Of a stretch of 64,000 bases of DNA, positions 10,651-19,375 are shown in pieces. The DNA lies in NCBI RefSeq assembly GCF_005405925.1, contig NZ_BJHV01000001.1:7378001-7442000 (forward strand), written 5' to 3'. Positions within the stretch are counted from its first letter, which is position 1. Every line of letters starts with the position of its first letter. Made by a program: the position numbers and the translations under genes. The stretch comes from Streptomyces antimycoticus (GTDB lineage: Bacteria; Actinomycetota; Actinomycetes; Streptomycetales; Streptomycetaceae). Below the pieces are notes generated by a model, which was given only the letters and a program-made list of their open reading frames with translations, searched no databases and was not told where the DNA came from.

Positions 10651-11133
10651 ATGTCTGTGGTGAGGAGCCCGCTGCCGGAGGAACACCTCAAGGTCGTCGC
10701 TGACGCGCTGCAAGGCGCCCTCGTCGATCTCGTCGACCTCCATCTGGTGGGCAAGCAGATCCACTGGACGGTCGTGGGCCCGCGATTCCGCACGATCCAT
10801 TTGCAGCTCGACGAGGTCGTGGCGACGACCAGGGAGCATGCCGACACGGTGGCGGAGCGGGCCTCGGCGCTCGGGGTGGCGCCGGACGGACGGGCTCAGA
10901 CGGTCGCCGCGACCAGCGGTGTGGCCACGGTCAAGGACGGCTGGACCGATGACACCCAGGCCATTACGACGCTCGTGGACGCCCTTGGAGCGGTGATCAC
11001 GCGCATGCGGGAGCGGATCCGCGCGACCGATGAACCGGATCCGGTGACCCAGGACATTCTCATCGAGCTCACCCGTGACCTGGAGAAGCATCACTGGATG
11101 TTCCAGGCCGAGAACGGCGGCCATCGAGCCTGA
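10651..11133 (+). CDS. dps: Dps-family DNA-binding ferritin-like protein
   Basis: A 160-residue four-helix protein that stores iron and protects DNA in starvation and oxidative stress. The Dps signature is intact: KQIHWTVVGPRFRTIHLQLD with the ferroxidase His and Asp/Glu ligands, then DTVAERASALGV. The N- and C-terminal tails are short and not Lys-rich, so DNA may be bound weakly or not at all. From memory, S. coelicolor has a dpsB gene at this chromosomal position, so dpsB is the likely paralogue, but I cannot verify that here. ATG 10651 is preceded by AGGAGGA. Confidence 0.9.
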   Translation: MSVVRSPLPEEHLKVVADALQGALVDLVDLHLVGKQIHWTVVGPRFRTIHLQLDEVVATTREHADTVAERASALGVAPDGRAQTVAATSGVATVKDGWTDDTQAITTLVDALGAVITRMRERIRATDEPDPVTQDILIELTRDLEKHHWMFQAENGGHRA

Positions 11134-11492
11134 GGCGCTGACCCGGGCCCGGGCGGGCCCGAGGCGCCGGAGGAGGCGTCGGCTGAGGTGCTGGTTGAAG
11201 GTTGAGGCGCTGGCCCGGGCCTCGGGCGAGCTGAGGCCGACTGGGCGCCGGGGCGGGTGACAGCCCGGCTTTGGGGCGGGCGACCGTGGTGGTCGGCCCG
11301 CCCGACGCCGGGCGATCTTCTTTTCTGCCCCTTCGACCTGGTGTCTCGGCTCGGCGGCCCGCTCTGGGTGCGCGGTTTGGCCCGGCTGGGCACACTGGGG
11401 GGATCGCGAGTGTCCGACACGCGCCGACGTGCTTCCTGTGCGCCCTCCCGCCCTATGCGAACAGGCGTCTAGCGTCGCCGAAGGAGGCAGTC
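11134..11492. other. intergenic region after dps, no gene seen
   Basis: About 360 bases of very GC-rich sequence with repeated GAGGCGCTG-like words. No frame has coding-like codon use and a plausible start. The only clear structures are a hairpin (listed separately) and, at the end, AAGGAGG at 11481-11487, which serves as the ribosome site for the next gene. Confidence 0.6.
11274..11303. terminator. GC-rich hairpin, possible terminator for dps
   Basis: GGGCGGGCGACC at 11274-11285 pairs with GGTCGGCCCGCCC at 11291-11303 around a 5-base loop, with one bulged G. It lies 140 bases after dps, so it might terminate read-through rather than act right at the gene end. Confidence 0.55.
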
Positions 11493-11816
11493 ATGGCAGC
11501 CGTCGGAGGGGCTGACGCCCAGGGCCTCAGGCCGGTCCGGTGGGTGCTCGCGCTCGCTCTGGGCGGTGTCTGGTGGTGGTCCGTGCTGCGGCTGGCGATA
11601 CAGCCGGGAGAGGCCGGGCCGGTGGAGGGGGCGTTAGCGGTCGGCGGCTGGGGGCTGAGCCTGCTGCCGGTGCACTGTGGCCCCTCGCCCAGAAGGGGCG
11701 GCGCCCGTGGGGGAGGCCCTCCCGGCGCCCGCAGGGGAGGCCCTCCGCGTCAGGACGGGGCGGGCCCCTGCGGTTCCGCCTGGCAGCTCGGGCACCAGAA
11801 GGTCGAGCGCTCCTGA
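11493..11816 (+). CDS. small hypothetical membrane protein
   Basis: A 107-residue protein with a strong ribosome site (AAGGAGG, 5 bases before ATG 11493). The N-terminal half has two hydrophobic stretches (WVLALALGGVWWWSVLRLAI and GALAVGGWGLSLLPVHC) and looks real. The second half is a Gly/Arg/Pro-rich tail that partly consists of a 24-bp tandem duplication and overlaps the 3' end of the convergent nei gene by 67 bases. The tail may therefore be an extension caused by loss of the original stop. I do not recognise a characterised family. Confidence 0.6.
   Translation: MAAVGGADAQGLRPVRWVLALALGGVWWWSVLRLAIQPGEAGPVEGALAVGGWGLSLLPVHCGPSPRRGGARGGGPPGARRGGPPRQDGAGPCGSAWQLGHQKVERS
11699..11746. repeat. 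24-bp tandem duplication
   Basis: Two adjacent 24-bp units (11699-11722 and 11723-11746) differ at two bases, both inside GCCCGTGGGGG versus GCCCGCAGGGG. The unit is a multiple of three, so it adds eight residues to the tail of the small membrane protein without shifting frame. It lies just before the stop of nei. Confidence 0.85.
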
Positions 11817-12556
11817 CCTGCACGGCCCTGGTCGGCGGCGCGCACCGGCGTACCGCAGCGCAGACAGGGCCGCCCCGGGCGCCCGTACACCCACAGTCGG
11901 CGGTCGGGGCGCGGCTCGGCCGTGGTGACTCGGGCGCGCCGGTTCCTGTTGGCCTCCAGAAGCTTTTTGGCGTGGGCCACCAGCCGCTCGGGGGAGGACA
12001 CCTCACCGATCGGCAGCCAGGGCGAGACACGCAGTACAAAGCACAGCTCGGACTTGTAGACATTGCCGATCCCGGCGAGGTTCCGCTGGTCCAGCAGCGC
12101 TTCGCCCAGGGGCCGGGACGGATCGGCGAGCAGCCGGCGCAGCGCCTCGTCCGGATCCCAGTCGGGGCCGAGGAGATCGGGGCCGAGATGGCCGACGACC
12201 CGGTCCTCGTCTCCGGTGCGGAGCAGTTCGAGGACGGGGAGGCGGTAGCCGACGGCGGTGCGGGCAGCGGTGGCGAGGATGGCCCGGATCTGGTGGTGCG
12301 GGCCGCCACGCCATCGCTCGCCCGGCCCGTACACCTGCCAGGATCCGTCCATCCGCAGATGGGAGTGGAGGGTCAGCCCGCCCTCGACACGGGTCAGCAG
12401 ATGTTTGCCGCGCGGCACGACCTCGAGGACGTGGCGGCCGGTGAGGTCGACGGTCGCCAGGCGGGGGACGCGCAGATCACTGCGGGTGAGCGGAGAACCG
12501 GCAAGGGCCTGGTGCAGGCGCTGTGCGGTCTGCCAGACGGTGTCTCCTTCGGGCAT
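11750..12556 (-). CDS. nei: Fpg/Nei family DNA glycosylase (endonuclease VIII type)
   Basis: A 268-residue base-excision repair enzyme that removes oxidised bases and nicks the abasic site. Start ATG at 12556 gives MPEGDT, in which Pro2 (the catalytic nucleophile once Met is removed) and Glu3 are exactly placed; the in-frame ATG at 12565 would hide Pro2 and is rejected. The H2TH region (LLDQRNLAGIGNVYKSELC) and the C-terminal zinc finger (CLRCGTPV ... STFWCPSCQ) are intact. It lies downstream of lhr on the same strand, an arrangement I recall as common in Streptomyces and consistent with a shared repair role. Confidence 0.94.
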   Translation of the reverse strand: MPEGDTVWQTAQRLHQALAGSPLTRSDLRVPRLATVDLTGRHVLEVVPRGKHLLTRVEGGLTLHSHLRMDGSWQVYGPGERWRGGPHHQIRAILATAARTAVGYRLPVLELLRTGDEDRVVGHLGPDLLGPDWDPDEALRRLLADPSRPLGEALLDQRNLAGIGNVYKSELCFVLRVSPWLPIGEVSSPERLVAHAKKLLEANRNRRARVTTAEPRPDRRLWVYGRPGRPCLRCGTPVRAADQGRAGQERSTFWCPSCQAEPQGPAPS

Positions 12557-12653
12557 GGCATCCATGATGCCCGCGGGGGCGGACAGGTGGGAGCGCTCAG
12601 CCTCCGTCCGGTGCGGAGTCCCCGTTGGATCAAGATCGCCAGCGGGAGCAAGG

Positions 12654-12688
12654 ACCCCACGTGGGGTGAGAACGCCATGTGGGGTGAG
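12654..12688. repeat. palindrome and 20-bp-period direct repeat between lhr and nei
   Basis: A perfect 14-bp palindrome, ACCCCACGTGGGGT, sits at 12654-12667. Its right half (GTGGGGTGAG) is repeated at 12679-12688. The site lies in the 161-bp gap upstream of nei (minus strand) and could be a protein-binding site or a leftover of repeat expansion. I know of no regulator for it. Confidence 0.6.
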
Positions 12689-12717
12689 GGAGTCGGGGGC
12701 GCCGAGGGCGCTGGCGA

Positions 12718-15700
12718 TCAGGGACGCAGCCGGAAGCCCCGCGGGGTCGGGTGGAAGCCCGCTGATTCCAGGAGCTTGCCGATCGGGGACGAGAGCGCCT
12801 GGACGCCGTTGACGCGCTCGACGGTGACGGAGCCGAGCGCACCCGCGCGGGCGGACTCGGCCAGCGACTCCACCGCCGTCCACAGCCGGACGTCGTCCTC
12901 GGGGGAGGCGGCCTCGGCCTCGCCCGAGGGCCAGGCGAGCAGGGTCTTGCCGCCCCGCTCCATGTAGAGCGCCAGCTCTCCGTCGACGAGCACCACCATC
13001 GCTCCCGCCTTACGGCCCGGCCGGTGGCCCGCGTCCGCGGGCGGATCGGGCCAGGGGAGCGCGGCGCCGTAGGCATTGGCGGGGTCGGCCGAGGCGAGCA
13101 CGAAGGCGCGCCGGGACTGCCCCCGCTGTCCGTCGAAGGCGGGGGCCGCCGTGCGGTCGCGGGCCGTGCTGACCGCGCGCAGCCGGTCCACCGCACCGTC
13201 CATCGCGAACTGGGCGGCGCCGAGACCCTCGACCACATAGCCGCGGCGCGCCTGGCCGGTCTCCTCGAACGCGGACAGCACCCGATAGGCGGCGGAGAAA
13301 CCGCCCTCGACCCCCTCGGCGGCGACCGCTCCGCGGGTGACCACGCCGTGCCGGTCGAGCAGGGTGCGGGCCAGGGCGTGGGCACGGTGGGTGGGCTCGG
13401 GCTCGCGCTCCGGCAGCAGGGACCAGCGCCCGGCGACGGTGGGCGGGCCGTTGCGCGATGCCGTGGGGCGGCCGGTGCGGCCCGTAAGGCCGCCGTAGCG
13501 CCCTCGGGGGACCGTGCGCTTGGCGCGGTGGGCGGTGGAGCCCGCCGTACGGCCCGAGCCCAGCAGGGAGCGCAGCGGGGCGAGGGTGTCACCGGTGACC
13601 CGGCCGGACCAGACCAGGTCCCACAGGGCCTCGGCGAGCTGGGGATCCTGGAACTCGTGCCCGGCGGCGCGGGCCTGCTCGGCGATCTGGCGGAAGAACA
13701 GCCCGTACCCCCCGGCCAGGGAGTCGAGGAGGGCCTGGTGGAGGGGGCCCGCCTCAAGGGGGTGCGGGGTGTGGAGGAGCAGCGGGGCGGTGTCGGCCAG
13801 GTGCAGGGTGACCCAGCCGTCCTTCCCCGGCAGCGCTCCCGCCCCGGCCCAGACGACCTCCCCGGAGGCGGCGAGCTCGTCGAGCATCGTGGGGGAGTAA
13901 TCGCTCACCCGGGACGGCAGAACCAGCTTCTCCAGGGCGGAGGCGGGCACGGGCGCGCCCTGAAGCTGCTCGATCGCACGCACCAGCCCGTCGATACCGC
14001 GCAGGCTGTGGGTGCCCAGATGCTGCCACTGCGGGAGGAACGCGGCGAGAGCCGAGGGCGGCACGGGCTCCAGCTCATGGCGCAGCGCGGCCAGGGAGCG
14101 GCGCCGCAGCCGGCGCAGCACGGCGGCGTCGCACCACTCCTGGCCGATGCCCGAGGGATGGAATTCGCCCTGGACGACGCGGCCGTCGGCGGCCAGGCGG
14201 TGCAGGGCGCCCTCCGTGACGGCCACGCCGAGGCCGAAGCGGGCGGCGGCCTGCGCCGAGGTGAACGGGCCGTGGGTCCGGGCAAAGCGGGCCAGCAGAT
14301 CGCCCAGGGGGTCCTTGACCGGTTCGGTGAACGCCTCGGGGACGCCGACCGGCAGCGCCGTGCCGAGCGCGTCCCGCAGCCGCCCCGCGTCCTCCACCGC
14401 CGCCCAGTGGTCCTCGCCCGCGATCCGGACCCGGATGGCGCGCCGGGCCCCGGCCAGGTCCTCGGCCCACCCGGGCTCGGCACCGCGCTCGGCCAACTCG
14501 GCGGCGGTGAGCGGGCCGAGCAGCCGCAGGACGTCGGCGACGCCCTCGGCATCCTTGATCCGGCGGTCCTCGGTGAGCCACTGCAGCTCGTGCTCCAGCT
14601 CGGCCAGGACGTCGGCGTCGAGCAGCTCGCGCAGCTCGGCCTGGCCCAGGAGCTCGGCCAGCAGCCGTGCGTCGAGGGAGAGGGCTGCGGCGCGGCGCTC
14701 GGCGAGCGGGGAGTCGCCCTCGTAGAGGAACTGCGCCACATAGCCGAAGAGCAGCGAGCGGGCAAAGGGGGACGGCTCGGGGGTCGTCACCTCCACCAGC
14801 CGGACCCGGCGGGCCTCGATGTCGCCCATCAGGTCGGTGAGGCCGGGGACGTCGAAGACGTCCTGGAGGCATTCGCGGACGGCTTCGAGGACGATCGGGA
14901 AGGAACCGAACTCACTCGCCACCTGAAGGAGCTGGGCGGCGCGCTGGCGCTGCTGCCACAGCGGGGTGCGCTTGCCGGGGTCGCGTCGGGGCAACAGCAG
15001 CGCGCGGGCGGCACATTCACGGAACCGGGAGGCGAACAGCGCCGAACCGCCGACCTGGTCGGTGACGATCTGGTTGATCTCGCCCTTGTCGAACGCGACA
15101 TCGGCCGCGCCCACCGGGGACTGATCGGTGTCGTACTCCACGCCCTGGCGCATCGGGTCGGCGTCGAGGAGGTCGAGCCCCATCAGATCGGCGTCGGGCA
15201 GCCGCAGCACGATGCCGTCGTCGGCGTGCATGACCTGGGCGTCGATGCCGTACCGCTCGGAGAGGCGGGAGCCCAGGGCGAGTGCCCAGGGGGCGTGGAC
15301 CTGCGCGCCGAAGGGGGAGTGGACCACCACCCGCCAGTCGCCCAGCTCGTCGCGGAACCGCTCCACCACGATCGTGCGGTCGTCCGGCACATGCCCGCAG
15401 GCACGGCGCTGCTCGTCCAGATACCCGATGACGTTCTCGGCGGCCCAGGCGTCCAGACCGGCGGCCAGCAGCCGCAGGCGGGCGTCCTCGGGCTGCAGCG
15501 CGCCGACCTCGCGCAGGAACGCGCCCAGGGCACGGCCAAGCTCCAGGGGGCGGCCGAGCTGATCGCCCTTCCAGAAGGGCAGCCGGCCGGGGACGCCGGG
15601 GGCGGGGGAGACCAGGACCCGGTCGCGGGTGATGTCCTCGATTCGCCAGGAGGTGGTGCCCAGGGTGAACACATCGCCCACCCGCGACTCGTAGACCATC

Positions 15701-17391
15701 TCCTCGTCGAGCTCGCCGACCCTGCCGCCGCCCTTCTTGGGGTCGGCGCCGGCCAGGAAGACGCCGAAGAGCCCGCGGTCGGGGATGGTGCCGCCGGAGG
15801 TCACCGCCAGCCGCTGCGCCCCGGGGCGGCCCGTGACCGTATGGGCGACGCGGTCCCACACCAGGCGCGGCCGCAGCTCCGCGAAGGCGTCGGAGGGGTA
15901 GCGGCCCGCGAGCATGTCGAGGACCGAGGTGTACGCCGACTCCGGGAGCGAGGCGAACGGCGCGGCGCGGCGGATCAGGGCCAGGAGCTCGTCCACGTCC
16001 CAGGTGTCCATGGCGGTGATGGCGATCAGCTGCTGGGCGAGCACGTCCAGCGGGTTGGCGGGCACCCGCAGCGATTCGATGGCCCCCTCGCGCATCCGCT
16101 CGGTGACCACCGCGGCCTGCACCAGATCGCCGCGGTACTTCGGGAAGACGACGCCGGTGGAGACCGCGCCCACCTGGTGGCCGGCCCGGCCCACCCGCTG
16201 CAGACCGGAGGCCACCGAGGGGGGTGACTCGACCTGGACGACCAGGTCGACCGCGCCCATGTCGATGCCGAGCTCGAGGCTGGAGGTGGCGACGACGGCG
16301 GGCAGACGGCCGGCCTTGAGGTCCTCCTCGACCAGCGCCCGCTGCTCCTTGGACACCGAGCCGTGGTGCGCGCGGGCCAGCAGCGCGGGCGCGCCGCGGG
16401 CCGCGCCGGACTCGGCCATCAGCTCGGCGGGGGAGTGGTCCTCGGGCAGGGCCTCACCGGTGGCCCGCTCGTAGGCGATCTCGTTCAGCCGGTTGCACAG
16501 CCGCTCGGCCAGCCGGCGGGAGTTGGCGAAGACGATGGTGGAGCGATGGGCCTGGACGAGATCGGTGATCCGCTCCTCCACATGGGGCCAGATCGACGGC
16601 CGCTCGCCCGCCTCGCCCTCCTGGGCGGGGGAGCCGCCCAACTCGCCCAGGTCCTCCACGGGCACGACCACCGACAGATCGAACTCCTTGCCCGACGGCG
16701 GCTGGACGATCTCCACCTTGCGCCGCGGCGACAGGAACCGCGCCACCTCGTCCACCGGCCGCACGGTCGCGGACAGGCCGATGCGCCGGGCGGGGCGATC
16801 GAGCAGCTCGTCGAGGCGCTCCAGGGACAGCGCGAGATGGGCGCCCCGCTTCGTCCCCGCGACGGCGTGGACCTCGTCCAGGATCACGGTCTCCACCCCG
16901 CGCAGGGCCTCCCGGGTGGCGGAGGTGAGCATCAGGAACAGCGACTCGGGGGTGGTGATGAGGATGTCCGGCGGGCGGGTGGCCAGGGCGCGGCGCTCGG
17001 CGGCCGGGGTGTCACCCGAGCGCGTGCCCACCCGGATCTCCGGCTCGGGCCTGCCCAATCGCACCGACTCCTGGCGGATGCCGGTCAGCGGGCTGCGGAG
17101 ATTGCGCTCGACGTCCACCGCCAGGGCCTTCAGCGGGGAGACATACAGCACCCGGCAGCGCTTCTTCGCCTCGGCGGGCGGCGGCTCACCGGCCAGCTTG
17201 TCCAGCGCCGCCAGGAAGGCGGCCAGGGTCTTGCCCGAGCCGGTGGGGGCGACCACCAGGACGTCCGAGCCCTCGCCGATCGCCCGCCACGCGCCCTCCT
17301 GCGCGGGCGTGGGCGCGGTGAAGGCGCCCGTGAACCACCCGCGGGTGGCCGGGGAGAATGCGTCGAGCGCCGAGCCTGCCATGCCCTCCAT
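12718..17391 (-). CDS. lhr: ATP-dependent helicase Lhr
   Basis: A protein of about 1557 residues of the Lhr superfamily-2 helicases, which unwind DNA or RNA-DNA hybrids and are damage-inducible in mycobacteria. The N-terminal helicase core has Walker A VVAPTGSGKT, motif II LDEVHAV, SLELGIDMGAVD and the QRVGRAGHQ motif VI; the long Lhr-specific C-terminal domains follow. The frame stays open to 18600, but that extension runs antisense through two other genes, and the homology starts at MEGMAGSALDAFSP, so the start is put at 17391 (17382 is the alternative). The gene is divergent from the araC-type gene. No frame breaks are seen. Confidence 0.95.
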   Translation of the reverse strand: MEGMAGSALDAFSPATRGWFTGAFTAPTPAQEGAWRAIGEGSDVLVVAPTGSGKTLAAFLAALDKLAGEPPPAEAKKRCRVLYVSPLKALAVDVERNLRSPLTGIRQESVRLGRPEPEIRVGTRSGDTPAAERRALATRPPDILITTPESLFLMLTSATREALRGVETVILDEVHAVAGTKRGAHLALSLERLDELLDRPARRIGLSATVRPVDEVARFLSPRRKVEIVQPPSGKEFDLSVVVPVEDLGELGGSPAQEGEAGERPSIWPHVEERITDLVQAHRSTIVFANSRRLAERLCNRLNEIAYERATGEALPEDHSPAELMAESGAARGAPALLARAHHGSVSKEQRALVEEDLKAGRLPAVVATSSLELGIDMGAVDLVVQVESPPSVASGLQRVGRAGHQVGAVSTGVVFPKYRGDLVQAAVVTERMREGAIESLRVPANPLDVLAQQLIAITAMDTWDVDELLALIRRAAPFASLPESAYTSVLDMLAGRYPSDAFAELRPRLVWDRVAHTVTGRPGAQRLAVTSGGTIPDRGLFGVFLAGADPKKGGGRVGELDEEMVYESRVGDVFTLGTTSWRIEDITRDRVLVSPAPGVPGRLPFWKGDQLGRPLELGRALGAFLREVGALQPEDARLRLLAAGLDAWAAENVIGYLDEQRRACGHVPDDRTIVVERFRDELGDWRVVVHSPFGAQVHAPWALALGSRLSERYGIDAQVMHADDGIVLRLPDADLMGLDLLDADPMRQGVEYDTDQSPVGAADVAFDKGEINQIVTDQVGGSALFASRFRECAARALLLPRRDPGKRTPLWQQRQRAAQLLQVASEFGSFPIVLEAVRECLQDVFDVPGLTDLMGDIEARRVRLVEVTTPEPSPFARSLLFGYVAQFLYEGDSPLAERRAAALSLDARLLAELLGQAELRELLDADVLAELEHELQWLTEDRRIKDAEGVADVLRLLGPLTAAELAERGAEPGWAEDLAGARRAIRVRIAGEDHWAAVEDAGRLRDALGTALPVGVPEAFTEPVKDPLGDLLARFARTHGPFTSAQAAARFGLGVAVTEGALHRLAADGRVVQGEFHPSGIGQEWCDAAVLRRLRRRSLAALRHELEPVPPSALAAFLPQWQHLGTHSLRGIDGLVRAIEQLQGAPVPASALEKLVLPSRVSDYSPTMLDELAASGEVVWAGAGALPGKDGWVTLHLADTAPLLLHTPHPLEAGPLHQALLDSLAGGYGLFFRQIAEQARAAGHEFQDPQLAEALWDLVWSGRVTGDTLAPLRSLLGSGRTAGSTAHRAKRTVPRGRYGGLTGRTGRPTASRNGPPTVAGRWSLLPEREPEPTHRAHALARTLLDRHGVVTRGAVAAEGVEGGFSAAYRVLSAFEETGQARRGYVVEGLGAAQFAMDGAVDRLRAVSTARDRTAAPAFDGQRGQSRRAFVLASADPANAYGAALPWPDPPADAGHRPGRKAGAMVVLVDGELALYMERGGKTLLAWPSGEAEAASPEDDVRLWTAVESLAESARAGALGSVTVERVNGVQALSSPIGKLLESAGFHPTPRGFRLRP

Positions 17392-17463
17392 CGTGCACCG
17401 GGCCACTGACAATGGACGGAGCCGCAGGTCAGAGGAGGACCGGGCGGGGCGCACAATGGTGCC

Positions 17464-18315
17464 ATGGTCAACCGGGAGAGCGCGCGGCACTGGCGGTACC
17501 CCCAGCTTCCGGGCGTCGATCTGCTGCGGGCCCGCTACATCCACAAGACCTTCGTATGGCACACCCACGAGGCCTTCGTGATCGCCGCGATCACCGAGGG
17601 CGTCGAGGAGTTCCACCACCGCGGCACCGTCGAGCGCACCGGGCCGGGCGGGCTCGCGCTCATCAACCCGGAGGTACCGCACACCGGCCGGGCGGGCGCC
17701 CCCGAGGGGTGGGCGTACAGCGTGCTGTACCCGGCCGCGGACCTGGTCGCAGGTGTCGCCGCCGAGACGAGCACGCTTCGTGGCACGGCCGGATTCCGGG
17801 TCCCCTCCGTCGACGACCCCCAGGGCGCGCGGCTGGTCACCGCGGTGCACCGGGCCGCCGAGGAGGGCAACGCGCTGGCCGCCGACAGCCTGCTGCGCAT
17901 CGTCCTCGCCCGGCTGCTGCGCGACCATGGCGGCCCGCTCCCCGAGCGCACGGCGCGCACCGCGGGTGCGCGAAGGGCGGCGCGTGCCCGCGCGATCCTC
18001 CAGGAGCGCATGGCGGACCCGCCGTCCCTGGAACGGCTGGCGGCCGAGCTGGACACCGGTCCCTTCGCCCTGCTGCGCGCCTTCCGCGCCGTCAACGGGA
18101 TGCCGCCGCACACCTGGCTCACCGACGCCCGGGTCCGCCGGGCACGGCAACTGCTGGACGCCGGGACCGCGCCCGCCGAGGTGGCCGTCGCCGTCGGCTT
18201 CACCGACCAGTCCCATCTGAACCGTCACTTCACCCGCATCGTGGGGGTGCCACCGGGTGCTTACCGGCGGGAGCGCGCAAGAACGTACAAGACTGGATTC
18301 GAAGCGCTCTCCTAA
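17464..18315 (+). CDS. AraC-family transcriptional regulator
   Basis: A 283-residue regulator with an N-terminal cupin-like sensor domain (WHTHEAFVIAAITEGVEEF, GLALINPEVPHTG) and a C-terminal AraC double HTH (about 180-280) containing VAVGFTDQSHLNRHFTRIVG and ending PGAYRRER. It reads into azlC-azlD with almost no gap, so it most likely controls that amino-acid exporter and senses an amino acid or similar small molecule. That role is inferred from context. Confidence 0.92.
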   Translation: MVNRESARHWRYPQLPGVDLLRARYIHKTFVWHTHEAFVIAAITEGVEEFHHRGTVERTGPGGLALINPEVPHTGRAGAPEGWAYSVLYPAADLVAGVAAETSTLRGTAGFRVPSVDDPQGARLVTAVHRAAEEGNALAADSLLRIVLARLLRDHGGPLPERTARTAGARRAARARAILQERMADPPSLERLAAELDTGPFALLRAFRAVNGMPPHTWLTDARVRRARQLLDAGTAPAEVAVAVGFTDQSHLNRHFTRIVGVPPGAYRRERARTYKTGFEALS

Positions 18316-18325
18316 CGTGCGCGGT

Positions 18326-19057
18326 GTGTCAGAACAGATAGAGATGCGAACCGATCCCGCCGCGCCTCCGGCGGATTCGGCCGTTGTCCGCGACGCCTTG
18401 GGCGTCGGTGTCGCCGTGGGGCTCTCCGGCTTCGCCTTCGGGGTGACGTCGGCGGGCGCCGGCCTCGGCCTGCTGCAGACCTGCGCGCTCAGCCTGCTCG
18501 TCTTCACCGGGGCGTCGCAGTTCGCCCTCGTGGGCGCGCTGGCGGCGGGCGGCAATCCGTTCACCGCCGCCGCCGGGGCGTTCTTCCTCGGCGTGCGCAA
18601 CGCCTTCTACGGGCTGCGGCTGTCCGGACTGCTCGAGCTGCCGCGCGCGGTGCGCCCCCTGGCGGCCCACTGGGTCATCGACGAGACCTCCGCCGTCGCC
18701 CTCGCCCAGCCCGACCGGCGCACCGCGCGGCTCGGCTTCACCATCACCGGGCTGACCCTGTACGTCCTGTGGAACCTCACCACGCTGATCGGTGCCCTGG
18801 GGGCGTCCGCGCTCGGCGACACCGACGCCTGGGGCCTGGACGCCGCCGGGCCCGCCGTCTTCCTCGCCCTGCTGGCCCCCATGCTCAGCGGCACCGTCGA
18901 GCGGGCCGTGGCCGGTCTCGGCGTCCTGCTGGTGCTCCTGTGCCAGCCGGTGCTGCCCGCCGGGGTGCCGGTCCTGGTGGCGGCGCTCGCCGCCCCCGCC
19001 GTCCTTACGGTACACGGGCGCATGACGCGGGGCACGGAGCCGGGTGAGCGCCGATGA
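18326..19057 (+). CDS. azlC: AzlC family branched-chain amino acid exporter, large subunit
   Basis: About 243 residues with five to six hydrophobic segments and typical AzlC motifs (ALSLLVFTGASQFALVG, FFLGVRNAFYGLRL, HWVIDETSAVAL). Together with AzlD it forms a membrane exporter for branched-chain amino acids or analogues. The start is uncertain: GTG 18326 is chosen, with ATG 18344 and GTG 18317 as alternatives; none has a convincing ribosome site, so the gene is probably coupled to the araC-type gene ending at 18315. Its stop overlaps azlD by 4 bases. Confidence 0.88.
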   Translation: MSEQIEMRTDPAAPPADSAVVRDALGVGVAVGLSGFAFGVTSAGAGLGLLQTCALSLLVFTGASQFALVGALAAGGNPFTAAAGAFFLGVRNAFYGLRLSGLLELPRAVRPLAAHWVIDETSAVALAQPDRRTARLGFTITGLTLYVLWNLTTLIGALGASALGDTDAWGLDAAGPAVFLALLAPMLSGTVERAVAGLGVLLVLLCQPVLPAGVPVLVAALAAPAVLTVHGRMTRGTEPGERR

Positions 19058-19356
19058 CCATCTGGATCGCCATCGGCGTCACCGCGGCGGGCTGCTATCT
19101 CGTCAAGCTGCTGGGCCTCTCGGTGCCCGCCGGAGTCCTGGAGCGCCCGCTCGTCAGGCGTCTGGCCGCGCTGCTGCCCGTGGCCCTGCTCGCCGCCCTC
19201 ACCGCCCAGCAGACCTTCAGCGACGGCCAGCATCTCCTCCTGGACGCGAGGGCGGCCGGGGTAGGGGCGGCGGCGCTCGCGCTGGTGCTCCGCGCCCCCT
19301 TCCTCGTGGTGGTCGCCGTGGCCGTCGTCGTCACGGCCGGCGTCCGGGCCCTGTGA
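19054..19356 (+). CDS. azlD: AzlD domain protein, small exporter subunit
   Basis: A 100-residue protein with four hydrophobic helices (WIAIGVTAAGCYLVKLLGL, LLPVALLAALTAQQTF, APFLVVVAVAVVVTAGV). ATG 19054 overlaps the azlC stop. AzlD proteins are always paired with AzlC. The gene ends 19 bases before the convergent minus-strand gene. Confidence 0.9.
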   Translation: MTIWIAIGVTAAGCYLVKLLGLSVPAGVLERPLVRRLAALLPVALLAALTAQQTFSDGQHLLLDARAAGVGAAALALVLRAPFLVVVAVAVVVTAGVRAL

Positions 19357-19375
19357 CCGCCGTGGACGCCCGCGC

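Noticed and set aside
13024..16227. Plus-strand open frame of about 1067 codons
   Set aside because: Antisense shadow of lhr, with no recognisable domain.
17392..18600. N-terminal extension of lhr
   Set aside because: The frame is open but runs through the araC-type gene and into azlC; homology starts at 17391.
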